NCBI RefSeq assembly: GCF_014201465.1
Contig: NZ_JACHEP010000007.1
Location: 53,963-117,962, forward strand
Length of the DNA stretch: 64,000 nt
Reading direction: 5' to 3'
Source: Anoxybacteroides tepidamans
Lineage (GTDB): Bacteria > Bacillota > Bacilli > Bacillales > Anoxybacillaceae
Shown: in pieces, positions 10,745-23,798 of the stretch
How the letters are laid out: every line of letters begins with the position of its first letter
How positions within the stretch are numbered: the first letter of the stretch is position 1
Notes under the pieces: model-generated
Told to the model about the DNA's origin: nothing
The model's database searches: none
Seen by the model: the letters and a program-made list of their open reading frames with translations, nothing else
Program-made: the position numbers and the translations under genes

Positions 10745-10772
10745 ATTATAACATACAATAGCTATGTTTCAA
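10745..10772 (-). promoter_or_regulatory. Sigma-A promoter of tig
   Basis: TTGAAA (10767-10772) and TATAAT (10745-10750) are spaced by 16 bp, between the ysoA stop and tig, leaving a leader of roughly 100 nt. Confidence 0.7.
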
Positions 10773-10785
10773 TATAAAGAGCAGA

Positions 10786-11763
10786 TTAAATAAAAGAAAT
10801 TTTTTCTATTTCATAGAGTTTTTTGCAAAGGGGTTCCACTTCTTTAACGCTTACACCGTAACGTTCAACGATTTCTTCGTTTTGCACCTTGAGCCCTTGC
10901 AGCCGGCATGATGCAACGTGAAGGGCAGCCGTCCATTTTTCGCAACATACAGGAAATGGATTGAACGGATATAACACATATACGTAACGAAGCCAAATGT
11001 GTGAAGCAGTTTCGTACAAACTCGGATTATCATTCGCTAAAATGCGCTCAAGCTGTTTTAGAACGTTTGCCGCAAATGCTGTTTCCGTCGATTCATCAAG
11101 CTCGGCAGGAATGACCGTCATCGTATTTCCGAATTTGCAAACGGTGACCGATTCGTTAATTTGTTGGGCGGTCAACAACCGAAGCAGCATCGTTTTGACC
11201 GTCGGATGATTGTCCACATTGGCTAAATATTGTTTGACAAGCGGCAAAAACGGGATGATCGGTTCATGTTCAAGTTGTTTAATCGCTTGTAGCTGATCGG
11301 CCACATTGTTCGATTCAAGCAACCGGCGAATTTTTTGATCATCGAAAGCAGGCAGCGGGCGTTGGCTCATCTTTTGACTAAACTGAAGCAATTGAACAAA
11401 ATGCTCCCGAATGGATGGAGAAAGGTGCCGCTTTTGCAAAAACGTCTGTATGATTGCTTCTGCTTCAGCATACTGCTGCAAATGAATCAAAATCGACAAA
11501 TAAATTTGCAAAATTTGAATATCATATTCTTTTTGTTCTTGAAGTAGACGTTGGCATCGTTTTTTCGCTTCTTCCCATTCTCCAAGCTCGAATAAGCACA
11601 CAACCACGCTAAGTTCTATTTCTGGACCATTCGGCTTCAGCTCATCTGCTTCATAAAAAAAACGAAGTGCTTTTTCATACTGCTTTTCTTGCAATGCTTC
11701 TAAACCTTTTTCTAGCAATCGCTCTCTTAAATTTGGAAATGGAATAATATTATTTTTCTTCAT
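10786..11763 (-). CDS. ysoA: TPR-repeat protein, YsoA-like
   Basis: A soluble helical protein of 325 residues with no signal peptide. Two or three tetratricopeptide units are visible near residues 15-120, such as the A-L-x-x-K-Q-Y-E-K-A-L-R-F pattern. The C-terminal half (about 150-325) is helical without a recognised motif. It probably mediates protein contacts; the role is unknown. The position between the leu operon and tig matches B. subtilis ysoA. Two ATGs (11769, 11763) are in frame; the second is better spaced from GGTGA. Confidence 0.8.
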   Translation of the reverse strand: MKKNNIIPFPNLRERLLEKGLEALQEKQYEKALRFFYEADELKPNGPEIELSVVVCLFELGEWEEAKKRCQRLLQEQKEYDIQILQIYLSILIHLQQYAEAEAIIQTFLQKRHLSPSIREHFVQLLQFSQKMSQRPLPAFDDQKIRRLLESNNVADQLQAIKQLEHEPIIPFLPLVKQYLANVDNHPTVKTMLLRLLTAQQINESVTVCKFGNTMTVIPAELDESTETAFAANVLKQLERILANDNPSLYETASHIWLRYVYVLYPFNPFPVCCEKWTAALHVASCRLQGLKVQNEEIVERYGVSVKEVEPLCKKLYEIEKISFI

Positions 11764-11812
11764 ATTCATTCACCGTAATCCAATTTGTTTATCAGTATAC
11801 CAATGTTCTAAT

Positions 11813-11850
11813 AAAAAAGCCAACTCCATTAAGATAGAGCTGGCTTTTTT
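11813..11850 (-). terminator. Terminator of the ilv-leu operon
   Basis: AAAAAAGCCA pairs with TGGCTTTTTT plus three inner pairs beyond one mismatch, 4 nt past the leuD stop. Runs of A and T on both sides make it bidirectional. Confidence 0.88.
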
Positions 11851-11853
11851 CGT

Positions 11854-12447
11854 TTACGAAATGAAATGATGTTTCTTTTCATATTCAACGATATACGGTT
11901 CATATACAAATGTTAAATCAATTTCGTCCCAGCCTTTTAACAACAGCTGTTTTCGGTATGGATCGATCTCAAATGTCCGGTCAAACCCGTTTTCATCATA
12001 CACGCGCTGCTCCTCAAGGGAAATGGTCAATTCGTAATCTACACGCTTGCTTTGTTGTAAAAGATAATCGACATCTTGTTTAGTGAGTCGAATCGGCAAT
12101 AGCCCGTTTTTCAAACAGTTGTTGTAAAAAATATCGGCAAACGATGGAGCGATTACCGCTTTAAATCCGTAATCTTGCAACGCCCACGGCGCATGCTCCC
12201 GCGAGGAGCCACAGCCAAAATTTTCATTGGCAACAAGAATGGTCGCTCCTTCGTTTTCGGGACGGTTCAATTCAAAATCAGGATTAGGCTTTCCGTCAGC
12301 GAGATAACGCCAATCGTAAAATAAAAACTTGCCAAACCCTGTCCGCTCAATCCGTTTTAAAAATTGTTTTGGAATAATTTGGTCTGTGTCGATATTGGCG
12401 CGGTCAAGTCCCGCGACTTTTCCTGTATGAATCGTAAATGGTTGCAC
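11854..12447 (-). CDS. leuD: 3-isopropylmalate dehydratase small subunit
   Basis: With LeuC it forms the isomerase that converts 2-isopropylmalate to 3-isopropylmalate in leucine synthesis. The 197-residue protein contains the swivel-domain signature [13 protein letters not shown] near residues 78-90 and the N-terminal IDTDQIIP motif. It is the last gene of the operon, 12 nt after leuC, and is followed by a terminator. Confidence 0.97.
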   Translation of the reverse strand: MQPFTIHTGKVAGLDRANIDTDQIIPKQFLKRIERTGFGKFLFYDWRYLADGKPNPDFELNRPENEGATILVANENFGCGSSREHAPWALQDYGFKAVIAPSFADIFYNNCLKNGLLPIRLTKQDVDYLLQQSKRVDYELTISLEEQRVYDENGFDRTFEIDPYRKQLLLKGWDEIDLTFVYEPYIVEYEKKHHFIS

Positions 12448-12459
12448 GTCTTTCCCCCC

Positions 12460-13875
12460 TTATCGAACAGGTTCGATTTGCAGTTTTCGAACATCGACAA
12501 ACCGACCGTAAATGGCTGCTGCAGCTGCCATTTTTGGACTCACTAAATGTGTTCTTGCACCTTTTCCTTGTCTTCCTTCAAAATTGCGGTTGGACGTTGA
12601 AGCACAATGCTCCCCCTCCGGCACTGTATCCGGATTCATTCCTAGACACATGCTGCAACCGGAATCACGCCACTCAAAACCAGCATCAATAAAAATTTGC
12701 GCCAATCCTTCTTTTTCTGCTTTCTGCTTTACTTGTTGCGAGCCAGGAACAACAAGCGCCCGCACGCCTGGTGCAACTTTCTTTCCTTTCACAATTTCGG
12801 CCGCCGCCCGCAAATCGCTAATGCGCGAATTCGTACATGAACCGATAAACACATGTTGCACATTAATGTCTGTAATCGGCATACCTGGTTTAAGCCCCAT
12901 ATATTGCAAGGCAAGCTGCACCGCTTTTCGTTCGGTTTCATTCGCAAAGTCGTCCGGATGCGGTACCGTTCCGTCAACTGGTGCGCTCATTCCTGGCGTT
13001 GTTCCCCATGTGACCATCGGGGAGATCGTCGAAGCATCGATCTCAATCGTTTTATCATATGTCGCTCCCTCATCGGTGGCAAGCTTTCGCCAACGCTCCA
13101 CTGCTTTTTCAAATTCTTCTCCTTTTGGTGCGTATTTTCGGCCGCGCAAATATTCAAACGTTGTTTCGTCCGGGCTCACTAAACCAGCGCGCGCCCCCGC
13201 CTCAATTGCCATATTGCAAATTGTCATCCGCTCTTCCATCGACATGTTGCGAATCGTATCACCAGTGAACTCAATAACATATCCTGTTCCGACATCGACA
13301 CCATAGCGATGAATAATCGCTAAAATCACATCTTTCGCCGTAACCCCATCGCCTAAACGTCCCGAAACGCGGATTTGTAGCGTTTTCGGCCGGTGTTGCC
13401 ATAACGTTTGTGTCGCGAGCACATGCTCCACTTCGCTCGTTCCGATTCCGAAAGCAAGCGCGCCAAATGCTCCGTGCGTCGATGTATGGCTATCTCCGCA
13501 AACGATCGTTTTCCCGGGCTGCGTCAATCCAAGTTCAGGTCCGATGACATGGACGATTCCTTGTTCAGAACTGTATAAATCAGCAAGCGGAATCGAAAAC
13601 TCTTGGCAATTCTTCTCTAATGCCGTGATCTGATTTCGCGCGATTTCATCTTCAATGACAAAACGGTTCACAGTCGGAACGTTATGATCCATCGTCGCGA
13701 AAGTTAAATCAGGGCGGCGCACTTTCCGCCCTTTTTGCCTCAACCCTTCAAATGCTTGCGGAGAGGTGACTTCATGCACTAAATGTAAATCAATATATAA
13801 TAAATCCGGTTTTCCTTCTTCGCGATACACCACATGGTTTTCCCAAATTTTTTCAATAATCGTTTTCGGCTTCAT
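12460..13875 (-). CDS. leuC: 3-isopropylmalate dehydratase large subunit
   Basis: The aconitase-family catalytic subunit with a [4Fe-4S] cluster. It has 471 residues from ATG 13875, preceded by GAGGTGG; the frame extends 12 codons upstream without a good start. The three cluster cysteines appear in IGSCTNSR and [11 protein letters not shown], and the substrate motif [19 protein letters not shown] is present. It is separated from leuB by 91 bp, the longest gap inside the leu block. Confidence 0.97.
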   Translation of the reverse strand: MKPKTIIEKIWENHVVYREEGKPDLLYIDLHLVHEVTSPQAFEGLRQKGRKVRRPDLTFATMDHNVPTVNRFVIEDEIARNQITALEKNCQEFSIPLADLYSSEQGIVHVIGPELGLTQPGKTIVCGDSHTSTHGAFGALAFGIGTSEVEHVLATQTLWQHRPKTLQIRVSGRLGDGVTAKDVILAIIHRYGVDVGTGYVIEFTGDTIRNMSMEERMTICNMAIEAGARAGLVSPDETTFEYLRGRKYAPKGEEFEKAVERWRKLATDEGATYDKTIEIDASTISPMVTWGTTPGMSAPVDGTVPHPDDFANETERKAVQLALQYMGLKPGMPITDINVQHVFIGSCTNSRISDLRAAAEIVKGKKVAPGVRALVVPGSQQVKQKAEKEGLAQIFIDAGFEWRDSGCSMCLGMNPDTVPEGEHCASTSNRNFEGRQGKGARTHLVSPKMAAAAAIYGRFVDVRKLQIEPVR

Positions 13876-13966
13876 ATGCTCCACCTCTCTTTTGAACGAA
13901 TATTTGTGCATTTTTTCACAACTAATTTTGATCGCTCATTGAACGCGAATGATCATCAACACTTTC

Positions 13967-15082
13967 TTACGCATAGACTTCCATAATATTTAAAATTGCC
14001 CCATCATCGAGAATCGTTGCTTTGATTTCATCCACCATTTCTTTCGTCGAAACAATGCGCTGGCCTTTTTTTGCTACATCTGCTGTACGATAGCCAGATG
14101 CTAGCACTTGCTGCACCGCTTTTTCGATAGCGACGGCTTCCAGATGAAGGCCAAACGATAAACGAAGCATCATCGCACTCGATAAAATCGTTGCAATTGG
14201 ATTTGCTTTATTTTGTCCGGCAATATCTGGAGCGGAACCGTGAATCGGTTCATATAAACTTGGACCGGATGTTGATAAGCTTGCGGATGGCAACATACCA
14301 AGCGATCCTGTTAACATGGACGCTTCATCACTCAAAATGTCGCCAAACATATTTTCCGTCACTAACACATCAAATTGTTTCGGATTGCGAATAAGCTGCA
14401 TCGCTGCATTATCGACAAGCATATGTTCTAGCTCTACATCTGGAAAATCGCGAGCTACTTCTTCTGCGATTTCACGCCACATTCGGCTCGATTCAAGGAC
14501 GTTTGCTTTATCAACAGATGTCACTTTCTTCTTTCTTTTTCTTGCTAGCTCAAACGCAGTCGTGATAATCCGTTTAATCTCTTCCCGTTTATAAAGAAGC
14601 GTATCAACGACAATTTCTTCTCCGTCTTCCATGCGGCGACCGCTCGGCTTCCCGAAATATAGACCGCCTGTCAATTCTCTTACAATGAGTAAATCAACAT
14701 CTTTGATCACATCTTCTTTTAAAGGAGAGGAGTCAATTAAACTGTCATAAAATTTCACTGGCCGTAAATTGGCGAATAAATTCATCTCTTTGCGAATCGC
14801 CAACAATCCTTTTTCCGGACGCAAATGCGGAGGATTTTGATCCCATTTTGGACCGCCGACCGCTCCGAGAAGAACGGCATCGCTTTGTCGGCACATATCA
14901 AGCGTTTCGTCTGGAAGCGGCGTTCCTTTTCGGTCAATCGCGTCACCACCAATCAATCCATACACAAATTCAAATTCATGTTCAAATCGTGTCGCGACCG
15001 CTTGTAAAATTTCCACAGCTCCCTTTGTCACTTCTTTTCCGATTCCATCTCCCGGCAATACGGCAATCCGATATGTTCCCAT
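13967..15082 (-). CDS. leuB: 3-isopropylmalate dehydrogenase
   Basis: It oxidises and decarboxylates 3-isopropylmalate to 2-oxoisocaproate with NAD. The 371-residue protein opens with [14 protein letters not shown] and carries the substrate signature [10 protein letters not shown] and the dehydrogenase motif N(M)[17 protein letters not shown]. The start is ATG 15082 with GGAGGGG upstream, 15 nt after leuA. It is part of ilvBHC-leuABCD. Confidence 0.97.
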   Translation of the reverse strand: MGTYRIAVLPGDGIGKEVTKGAVEILQAVATRFEHEFEFVYGLIGGDAIDRKGTPLPDETLDMCRQSDAVLLGAVGGPKWDQNPPHLRPEKGLLAIRKEMNLFANLRPVKFYDSLIDSSPLKEDVIKDVDLLIVRELTGGLYFGKPSGRRMEDGEEIVVDTLLYKREEIKRIITTAFELARKRKKKVTSVDKANVLESSRMWREIAEEVARDFPDVELEHMLVDNAAMQLIRNPKQFDVLVTENMFGDILSDEASMLTGSLGMLPSASLSTSGPSLYEPIHGSAPDIAGQNKANPIATILSSAMMLRLSFGLHLEAVAIEKAVQQVLASGYRTADVAKKGQRIVSTKEMVDEIKATILDDGAILNIMEVYA

Positions 15083-15097
15083 GTTGCTTCCCCTCCA

Positions 15098-18170
<3,073 letters not shown>

Positions 18171-18192
<22 letters not shown>

Positions 18193-19904
18193 GGTTTCAC
18201 CCCCACCATTTCATGCAATCCTTTTCCAGGCGCCACCATTGGATATACGTTTTCGTCGGCTTTCACGTGAAAATCTAGCAGTACAGGTTCTTTAAGCGAA
18301 AAAGCTTGTTTTAACACGTTTACCGCTTCTTCTTCTGTTTTTGCCCGAAACGCTTTAATGTTGTAGGCTTCAGCTAATTTTACAAAATCAGGCTGATTCG
18401 GAATGAGCGAGTGCGAATACCGTTTTTCATAAAAGAGCTGTTGCCATTGCCGAACCATGCCAAGCGATTGGTTGTTGACGATGACCACTTTGATTGGCAA
18501 GTTCAATTCTTGAATGACGGATAGCTCTTGCAACGTCATTTGAAATCCCGCGTCACCGACAATCGAAACAACCGTCGCATTTTTGTCTGCTAGCTGTGCT
18601 CCGATCGCTGCCGGAAGTCCGAATCCCATCGTCCCGAGCCCTCCTGACGTTACCCAGCGATGCGGCTTATTAAATTTATAGTATTGCGCCGCCCACATTT
18701 GATGCTGTCCAACGTCTGTCGTTACGATCGCTTCGCCGTTCGTTAGTTCATAAATCATTTCGATTAATTTTTGCGGTTTGACTGTTTGCGCATCATTTTG
18801 ATAAGCGAGCGGAAATTTCATTTTCCATTCATTTAACTGCGCAAGCCATGCAGCCGTATCCGCCGGTTTTCCTTCTTGATGAACCAATTCTTTTAATGCC
18901 TCTTTTGCATCGCTTACAATTGGAATTTTCGTCGGTACATTTTTACCAATTTCCGCCGGATCGATATCGATATGAGCTACCGTCGCGTTCGGAGCAAAAT
19001 ATTTTAAATTTCCGGTGACGCGGTCATCGAAGCGCGCTCCAATATTGATCAACAAGTCGCATTCATATAAAGCCATGTTGGCCGTATACGTGCCGTGCAT
19101 TCCCGCCATGCCGAGAAATAGCGGGTGGTCTGCCGGAAATCCGCCAAGCCCTAGCAGCGTATGAATGACCGGAATGTTTTGTTGTTCTGCGTATTGCTGT
19201 AACTCTTTAGAGGCGTTCGCATGGAGCACGCCGGCACCGGCTAAAATGACAGGTTTTTTTGCTTGGCTGACCGCTTCTACTAGCTTGCGAATTTGCAAAT
19301 GGTTCGGATGAATCGTTGGCTGATATCCTGGAAGTTGAACGTCTTGCTCGTAGTCAAATTCTCCTTCCAACGTTGTCATATCTTTCGGAATGTCAATTAA
19401 TACAGGGCCAGGTCGACCCGTCGTGGCAATGTGAAACGCTTCTTTAATGATTTTCGGCAACTCTTGAATGTCGCGAACTTGATAGCTATGTTTCGTGATC
19501 GGCATCGTAATTCCTAAAATATCTGCTTCTTGAAATGCATCTGAACCGATCACACTTGATGCTACTTGTCCTGTAAAGACAACGAGCGGAAGCGAATCCA
19601 TCATCGCATCAGTTAACCCTGTCACAATGTTTGTTGCGCCCGGTCCAGATGTTGCAATAACAACTCCTGGTTTTCCAGAAATGCGCGCATATCCTTCAGC
19701 GGCATGAATCGCTCCTTGTTCATGGCGCGTTAAGACGTGGAAAAGACCTGAGTCGTATAGTTTGTCATAAATCGGTAATACAGCCCCGCCCGGATATCCA
19801 AAAATGACTTCAACTTTTTCCGCTTTTAATGCTTCAATAAGCATTAAAGCACCGCTTATTCTCGTCCTTTGTTTCCGTTTTTCCTCTACTTTCATGTTTG
19901 CCAT
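18171..19904 (-). CDS. ilvB: Acetolactate synthase large (catalytic) subunit
   Basis: A thiamine-diphosphate enzyme that makes acetolactate or acetohydroxybutyrate, the first shared step of branched-chain amino acid synthesis. It has 577 residues. The catalytic glutamate lies in [15 protein letters not shown], and the ThDP/Mg motif begins VGDAGF and ends VVIVNN. The start is ATG 19904 with a strong AAGGAGG. It is preceded by the T-box leader and is the first gene of ilvBHC-leuABCD. Confidence 0.97.
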
Positions 19905-19950
19905 TCGTCATCCTTCCTCCTTAAATTTTTCTAAACACTCTAAACACAAT

Positions 19951-20258
19951 GAAAAAACCTTTTCACCCACCATGACCTGCAAATGCTAGGTCAAAGGGGC
20001 GAAAAGGTTTCCTTTCCGCGGTACCACCCTTCTTCATGGTCATTCGACCACCTCATGAGCTACCAATAAGGTTGCTCTTTTTAATAACGAGTGATCAACA
20101 TTCACCCGGCCAACTCTACTAGCTGGTGCGTTCAAGTTGACGCTCAGAGGCGAGTTCATCAAGCGGCGGAATCACCGGTTTCCAGCTCCCCCGGCTCTCT
20201 GTAGATTCCTTTCCAGCTGATTACTTATCCTCTTCAACGCTTTCGCTTTATTTCATTG
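19951..20258 (-). ncRNA. Leucine T-box leader of ilvB
   Basis: The conserved T-box sequence AGGGTGGTACCGCGG is at 20016-20030 (minus strand). Upstream, stem I has an AG-box (CAGAGAG), a GNTG-like distal loop and a specifier segment GAACTCGCC whose CTC codon (20152-20154) calls tRNA-Leu(GAG). Downstream, AACCTTTTCGCCC pairs with GGGTGAAAAGGTTTTTT (19952-20010) as the terminator. Uncharged tRNA-Leu should stabilise the antiterminator and allow ilv-leu transcription. The leader starts only about 12 bp after the ilvE stop. Confidence 0.93.
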
Positions 20259-20270
20259 TCATCGTGCATA

Positions 20271-21170
20271 TTAGCCAACGTTCGCATTCGTTTGATATAC
20301 TTTAACTCCTTCCGAAACGACGCGCTGTCTAAACGCTTCAAGCAGCCGCTTCGTATGAACGCCAGGAACGCCGTCACCAATTGTACGCCCGTCTACTTTT
20401 ACGACCGCGATCACTTCCGCTGCCGTTCCTGTCAAAAACACTTCATCAGCCGTGTATACATCATGGCGAGTAAACGGCTCTTCTTTAACGACATAACCGA
20501 GTTCTTTCGCAATATCAATAATGGCATCACGCGTAATTCCTTCTAATGCTCCTACATATCCTGGCGGCGTATAAAGAACACCGTTTTTCACGATGAATAC
20601 ATTATCCGCGGATCCTTCCGCAACATAGCCTTGATCATTTAACATTAGCGCTTCGCTAACGTTTGCTAAATGAGCCTCGATTCGAACAAGAACGTTATTT
20701 AAATAGTTCAACGACTTGACTTTCGGGCTAAGAACGTCTGGACGATTTCTTCTCGTCGCTACTGTCACCACTTCGATTCCTGTTTCATATAAATGTTTCG
20801 GGAAAATCGCCAGCGGTTCTACAATAATTACGACTTGAGGCTTTGGACATTTATATGGATCGAGACCTAAATCACCGACACCTCGAGAAACAACAACGCG
20901 GATATAAGCGTCTTGAAACTGGTTTTTCCGAACAGCTTGCACAATTAAATCTGTCATTTCTTCTTTTGTGTAAGGGATGTTTAATAAAATGGACTTCGCT
21001 GAATTATACAAACGATCAATATGTTCTTTCAACCGAAAGACGTTGCCGCTGTAGACGCGAATTCCCTCGAACACCCCGTCTCCGTACAAAAAACCGTGAT
21101 CATAAACAGAAATTTTTGCATTTTCCTTCGTCACAAACTCGTCGTTTAAAAAGATCCATTGCTCGCTCAA
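20271..21170 (-). CDS. ilvE: Branched-chain amino acid aminotransferase
   Basis: A fold-type IV PLP enzyme that transaminates 2-oxo acids to leucine, isoleucine and valine. It has 299 residues. The PLP lysine lies in SPKVKSLNYLNN, and the class IV signature around GSADNVF and GITRDAI is present. The start is TTG at 21170 with AGAGGGG upstream; no ATG is better placed. It lies just upstream of the T-box, so it may be co-transcribed with ilvB yet is not itself under the attenuator. Confidence 0.96.
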   Translation of the reverse strand: MSEQWIFLNDEFVTKENAKISVYDHGFLYGDGVFEGIRVYSGNVFRLKEHIDRLYNSAKSILLNIPYTKEEMTDLIVQAVRKNQFQDAYIRVVVSRGVGDLGLDPYKCPKPQVVIIVEPLAIFPKHLYETGIEVVTVATRRNRPDVLSPKVKSLNYLNNVLVRIEAHLANVSEALMLNDQGYVAEGSADNVFIVKNGVLYTPPGYVGALEGITRDAIIDIAKELGYVVKEEPFTRHDVYTADEVFLTGTAAEVIAVVKVDGRTIGDGVPGVHTKRLLEAFRQRVVSEGVKVYQTNANVG

Positions 21171-21237
21171 TGTTTTTCCCCTCTTCCCTTGCTAAGTGCA
21201 CCCTCTTCAGTAAATGTATCCTTATTTGATTCGTTTG

Positions 21238-21281
21238 ATTTATTTGAAAATTATAATAAGCCCAAAATAAGGAAGAGTCAA
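21238..21281 (-). promoter_or_regulatory. ilvE promoter with CodY-like box
   Basis: TTGACT (21276-21281) and TATTAT (21253-21258) are spaced by 17 bp. Directly downstream, at 21238-21252, the minus strand matches the CodY consensus AATTTTCWGAAAATT at 12 of 15 positions. Repression when branched-chain amino acids and GTP are plentiful is the likely effect; this is inferred from the motif. Confidence 0.6.
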
Positions 21282-21402
21282 TACTATTTTTCGAATATTT
21301 TGATTCATCAAAAACTTTGTATACGCTTACATTATGATAATATCAAGGGATGAGTGGAGAAAAAATTTTTTTGAATTCGATCAAAAGCGCAATTTTTTCC
21401 AA

Positions 21403-21437
21403 TAAAAAAGCCCTCTTTCCTTTGTATGGAAAGAGGG
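21403..21437 (-). terminator. Terminator after tRNA-Arg
   Basis: A perfect 10-bp stem (CCCTCTTTCC with GGAAAGAGGG, 7-nt loop) is followed on the minus strand by TTTTTT. It starts 10 nt after the tRNA 3' end. Confidence 0.9.
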
Positions 21438-21446
21438 TTTCATGAA

Positions 21447-21520
21447 CGTCCCAGGAGAGATTCGAACTCCCGACCGACGGCTTAGAAGGCCGCTGCTCTA
21501 TCCAGCTGAGCTACTGGGAC
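21447..21520 (-). tRNA. tRNA-Arg (anticodon TCT)
   Basis: A 74-nt gene with acceptor stem GTCCCAG/CTGGGAC, discriminator G, a D-arm with AGCTCAG..GGAT, an anticodon stem-loop with TCT (complement of 21485-21487) and a T-loop TTCGAAT. CCA is not encoded. Its own -10/-35 are not directly upstream; the likely promoter is 260 bp away, beyond a repeat-flanked leader. Confidence 0.96.
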
Positions 21521-21760
21521 ATAGTATAAACGTAATCTAAATTTCTCGCACATTGCTTGTTTTTCCGCCGTCCCGCACTCAGTATGCTTATCCAAGAAAC
21601 GGCTCGCGCGGTACGCTGTTGCATATTCAATGAGGCGAATTCGGACGTGCTCTATCGAGTTGTGTCCCTTCCTCTTCTCACCCGTTCGCAGAAGCCTAAT
21701 GCATCGGGACAACTCGCAGCTATTTCACCGATGCTTCGCTCGTCGCTACTGGGACATAGT
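21510..21760 (-). repeat. tRNA 5'-end direct repeats flanking a structured 219-bp spacer
   Basis: The 16-bp sequence ACTATGTCCCAGTAGC (minus strand) occurs at 21745-21760 and again at 21510-21525, where it includes the first 11 nt of tRNA-Arg. The spacer has a stem CGAGTTGT..CCC with GGG..ACAACTCG and an overlapping alternative stem GCATCGG/CCGATGC. A promoter lies just upstream of the distal copy, so the spacer looks like an insertion between promoter and tRNA. No credible reading frame is inside. Confidence 0.6.
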
Positions 21761-21777
21761 CATCAAAGACAGTTTTT

Positions 21778-21806
21778 ATTATACGGAAGGAGGGAGATAA
21801 AGTCAA
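21778..21806 (-). promoter_or_regulatory. Promoter of the tRNA-Arg transcript
   Basis: TTGACT (21801-21806) and a perfect TATAAT (21778-21783) are spaced by 17 bp. The predicted start is about 10 nt before the distal tRNA-end copy and about 250 nt before the intact tRNA. Confidence 0.75.
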
Positions 21807-21829
21807 TAAGAGCGGGAATGGTTTCCCGC

Positions 21830-22342
21830 TCAAAACGTGAATGATTTCGCCAAGTCTAGAACTTCTTGTCCGTCGATAATGTCATAAAATTGAACTGTGG
21901 CTTGTCCATTTTCGATTTGCAACAATGCATACGTTCTTTCTTTTCTCATGCGCGGTAAAAGAATGCTGCCTGGGTTAATGAATAAAACACCGTTAATCAT
22001 CTCCGCTCCTGCAATATGCGAATGGCCGAAACAGACGATTTTTGCTCCAACTTCTTGCGCGCGATAGTAAAGGTTCATCAACGTCATTTTCACATTGTAA
22101 AGATGACCGTGTGTAATGAAAAAGCGAATTTCTTGAATTTCTTCCGTTCGTTCCTTTTGGAAATCTTCATAAAAATCACAATTTCCTCCTACATATAAAA
22201 AATCTTCTAATTCGACACAACCGCTCGACAACTCCGAATCGCCGCAATGAATGAACGCATCCACTTCATGAGCATGACGCTGTTTGATCTCGATCAGTTC
22301 GTCTATCAGCCCATGGCTGTCGCTTACAATGAGTACTTTCAT
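21830..22342 (-). CDS. ysnB: YfcE/YsnB-type metallophosphoesterase
   Basis: A small cytosolic phosphodiesterase of the calcineurin-like fold; the natural substrate is unknown. The 170 residues carry the metal motifs SDSHG (7-11), HCGDSE, GGNCD, THGH and GHSH in the right order. The ATG overlaps the rdgB stop by 4 nt, so rph-rdgB-ysnB form a coupled set. It ends about 20 bp from the tRNA-Arg promoter. Confidence 0.92.
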   Translation of the reverse strand: MKVLIVSDSHGLIDELIEIKQRHAHEVDAFIHCGDSELSSGCVELEDFLYVGGNCDFYEDFQKERTEEIQEIRFFITHGHLYNVKMTLMNLYYRAQEVGAKIVCFGHSHIAGAEMINGVLFINPGSILLPRMRKERTYALLQIENGQATVQFYDIIDGQEVLDLAKSFTF

Positions 22343-22953
22343 ATGTTCTTACTCTCCCCATTCATGATTTTCTCCCACTGCTTCTCTAGTTTCGTTAGCG
22401 CATCAGCGCGATGGCTTATTTTGTTTTTTTCTTCTTTTGGCAACTCTGCCATTGTTTTTTCTTTTTGTGGAACGTAAAAAATCGGATCGTATCCAAACCC
22501 ATTTTCTCCTCTTGGCGCATCTGTTATATACCCTGCACACGTCCCTTCGACAACGACCGTCCTTTCGTTAGGGACAGCAACCGCGAGCGCACAATGAAAA
22601 CGAGCTGTTCGTTTTGCAAACGGGATTCCTTCCATTTCTTTTAACACTTTCGCGATGTTTGCTTGATCATCTTTTTCCTCTCCCGCATAGCGCGCCGAAT
22701 AAACTCCTGGTCTCCCGTCGAGCGCATCAATCGAAAGACCTGAATCATCCGCAATGACTGTTCGTTGAAAATACGAAGCGATTGTTTCCGCTTTTAATCG
22801 TGCGTTTTCTGCAAATGTACTTCCCGTTTCTTCGACATCAGGGCAGTCTGGAAAATCAAGCAATGTCTTTACCTTTACTCCCTTTTTCTCAAGCAATGCT
22901 TGAAACTCTCTTGCTTTTCCGGCGTTTTTCGTTGCAATAATCACTTCTTTCAT
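22339..22953 (-). CDS. rdgB: dITP/XTP pyrophosphatase (RdgB/HAM1)
   Basis: It hydrolyses non-canonical purine nucleoside triphosphates to keep them out of DNA and RNA. The 204-residue protein starts with the signature [13 protein letters not shown] and carries [10 protein letters not shown], the catalytic DDSGL and the base-recognition [11 protein letters not shown] and SHRADAL motifs. It overlaps both rph and ysnB by 4 nt. It corresponds to B. subtilis ysnA. Confidence 0.95.
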   Translation of the reverse strand: MKEVIIATKNAGKAREFQALLEKKGVKVKTLLDFPDCPDVEETGSTFAENARLKAETIASYFQRTVIADDSGLSIDALDGRPGVYSARYAGEEKDDQANIAKVLKEMEGIPFAKRTARFHCALAVAVPNERTVVVEGTCAGYITDAPRGENGFGYDPIFYVPQKEKTMAELPKEEKNKISHRADALTKLEKQWEKIMNGESKNI

Positions 22954-23717
22954 AACTTTTCCACACTTTCTGTTGAACGGTTTTGAATTTGCTCGGCCAG
23001 ATGTCCTAACACTTGTTTTTGAACATCGATCAGCTGACGAATGCCTAATTCAGCTGTTTCTAGCAACTCATGAAGTTCATTGCGGGAAAACGTTGCTTCT
23101 TCACCCGTTCCTTGAATTTCGACAAAGCGACCAGATCCTGTCATGACGACATTCATATCGACTTTTGCTTGCGAATCTTCCACATAGTTTAAATCAAGGA
23201 TCACACCATTCTGCGGATCAATGCCTACAGACGTCGCAGCGAGAAAATCCGTCACCGGAAGTTCACATATTTTGTTTTGTTCCATCAACTTGGAAAAGGC
23301 CAGTACCATCGCAACAAATGCCCCCGTGATCGATGCAGTGCGCGTGCCGCCATCCGCTTGAATGACATCGCAATCAATCCAAATCGTTTTCTCTCCAATT
23401 TTTTCTAAATCTACAACGGAACGAAGTACCCTGCCGATAAGGCGTTGGATTTCCATTGTTCTTCCCGACAACTTCCCTTTGCTCGATTCGCGGACGTTTC
23501 GTTGCTCGGTTGCGCGCGGCAGCATCGCATACTCAGCCGTGATCCATCCTTTTCCGCCACCGCGCATAAACGGCGGGACTTTATCGTCGATGCTCGCAGT
23601 ACAAATCACTTTCGTATCACCGACTGTAATCAATACAGACCCTTCCGCATGTTTAATAAAATGCGTTTCAATATGTACTGGTCGTAGCTGCTTATTTTCT
23701 CTTCCGTCAACTCGCAT
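22950..23717 (-). CDS. rph: Ribonuclease PH
   Basis: A phosphate-dependent 3'-5' exoribonuclease that trims tRNA 3' ends. From ATG 23717 (AGGAGG upstream) it has 255 residues, slightly longer than usual because of a C-terminal tail ([10 protein letters not shown]). It begins [13 protein letters not shown], and the phosphate-binding [16 protein letters not shown] and RGGG loop and [14 protein letters not shown] are present. It overlaps rdgB. Confidence 0.95.
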   Translation of the reverse strand: MRVDGRENKQLRPVHIETHFIKHAEGSVLITVGDTKVICTASIDDKVPPFMRGGGKGWITAEYAMLPRATEQRNVRESSKGKLSGRTMEIQRLIGRVLRSVVDLEKIGEKTIWIDCDVIQADGGTRTASITGAFVAMVLAFSKLMEQNKICELPVTDFLAATSVGIDPQNGVILDLNYVEDSQAKVDMNVVMTGSGRFVEIQGTGEEATFSRNELHELLETAELGIRQLIDVQKQVLGHLAEQIQNRSTESVEKL

Positions 23718-23754
23718 AAAAAGCCTCCTTAATGCAGTGCCCAAAATAAATAAC

Positions 23755-23783
23755 AAAGAGGTAGATCAGTCTACCTCTTTTTA
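23755..23783 (-). terminator. Terminator between gerM and rph
   Basis: A perfect 11-bp stem AAAGAGGTAGA/TCTACCTCTTT with a 4-nt loop follows gerM. The T-run is stronger on the plus strand; on the minus strand the tail is CTTTGTTATTT. It may be partly leaky toward rph. Confidence 0.75.
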
Positions 23784-23798
23784 TACCATAGTATAACA

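Noticed and set aside
12512..13306. Long plus-strand open frame (264 codons) opposite leuC
   Set aside because: It is antisense to a clearly conserved gene, has an odd Ser/Pro/Thr-rich composition and no ribosome site; it is a shadow of leuC codon bias.
21482..21712. Frame of 76 codons across tRNA-Arg and the repeat-flanked spacer
   Set aside because: It overlaps the tRNA and has no ribosome site or family resemblance; coding is not credible.
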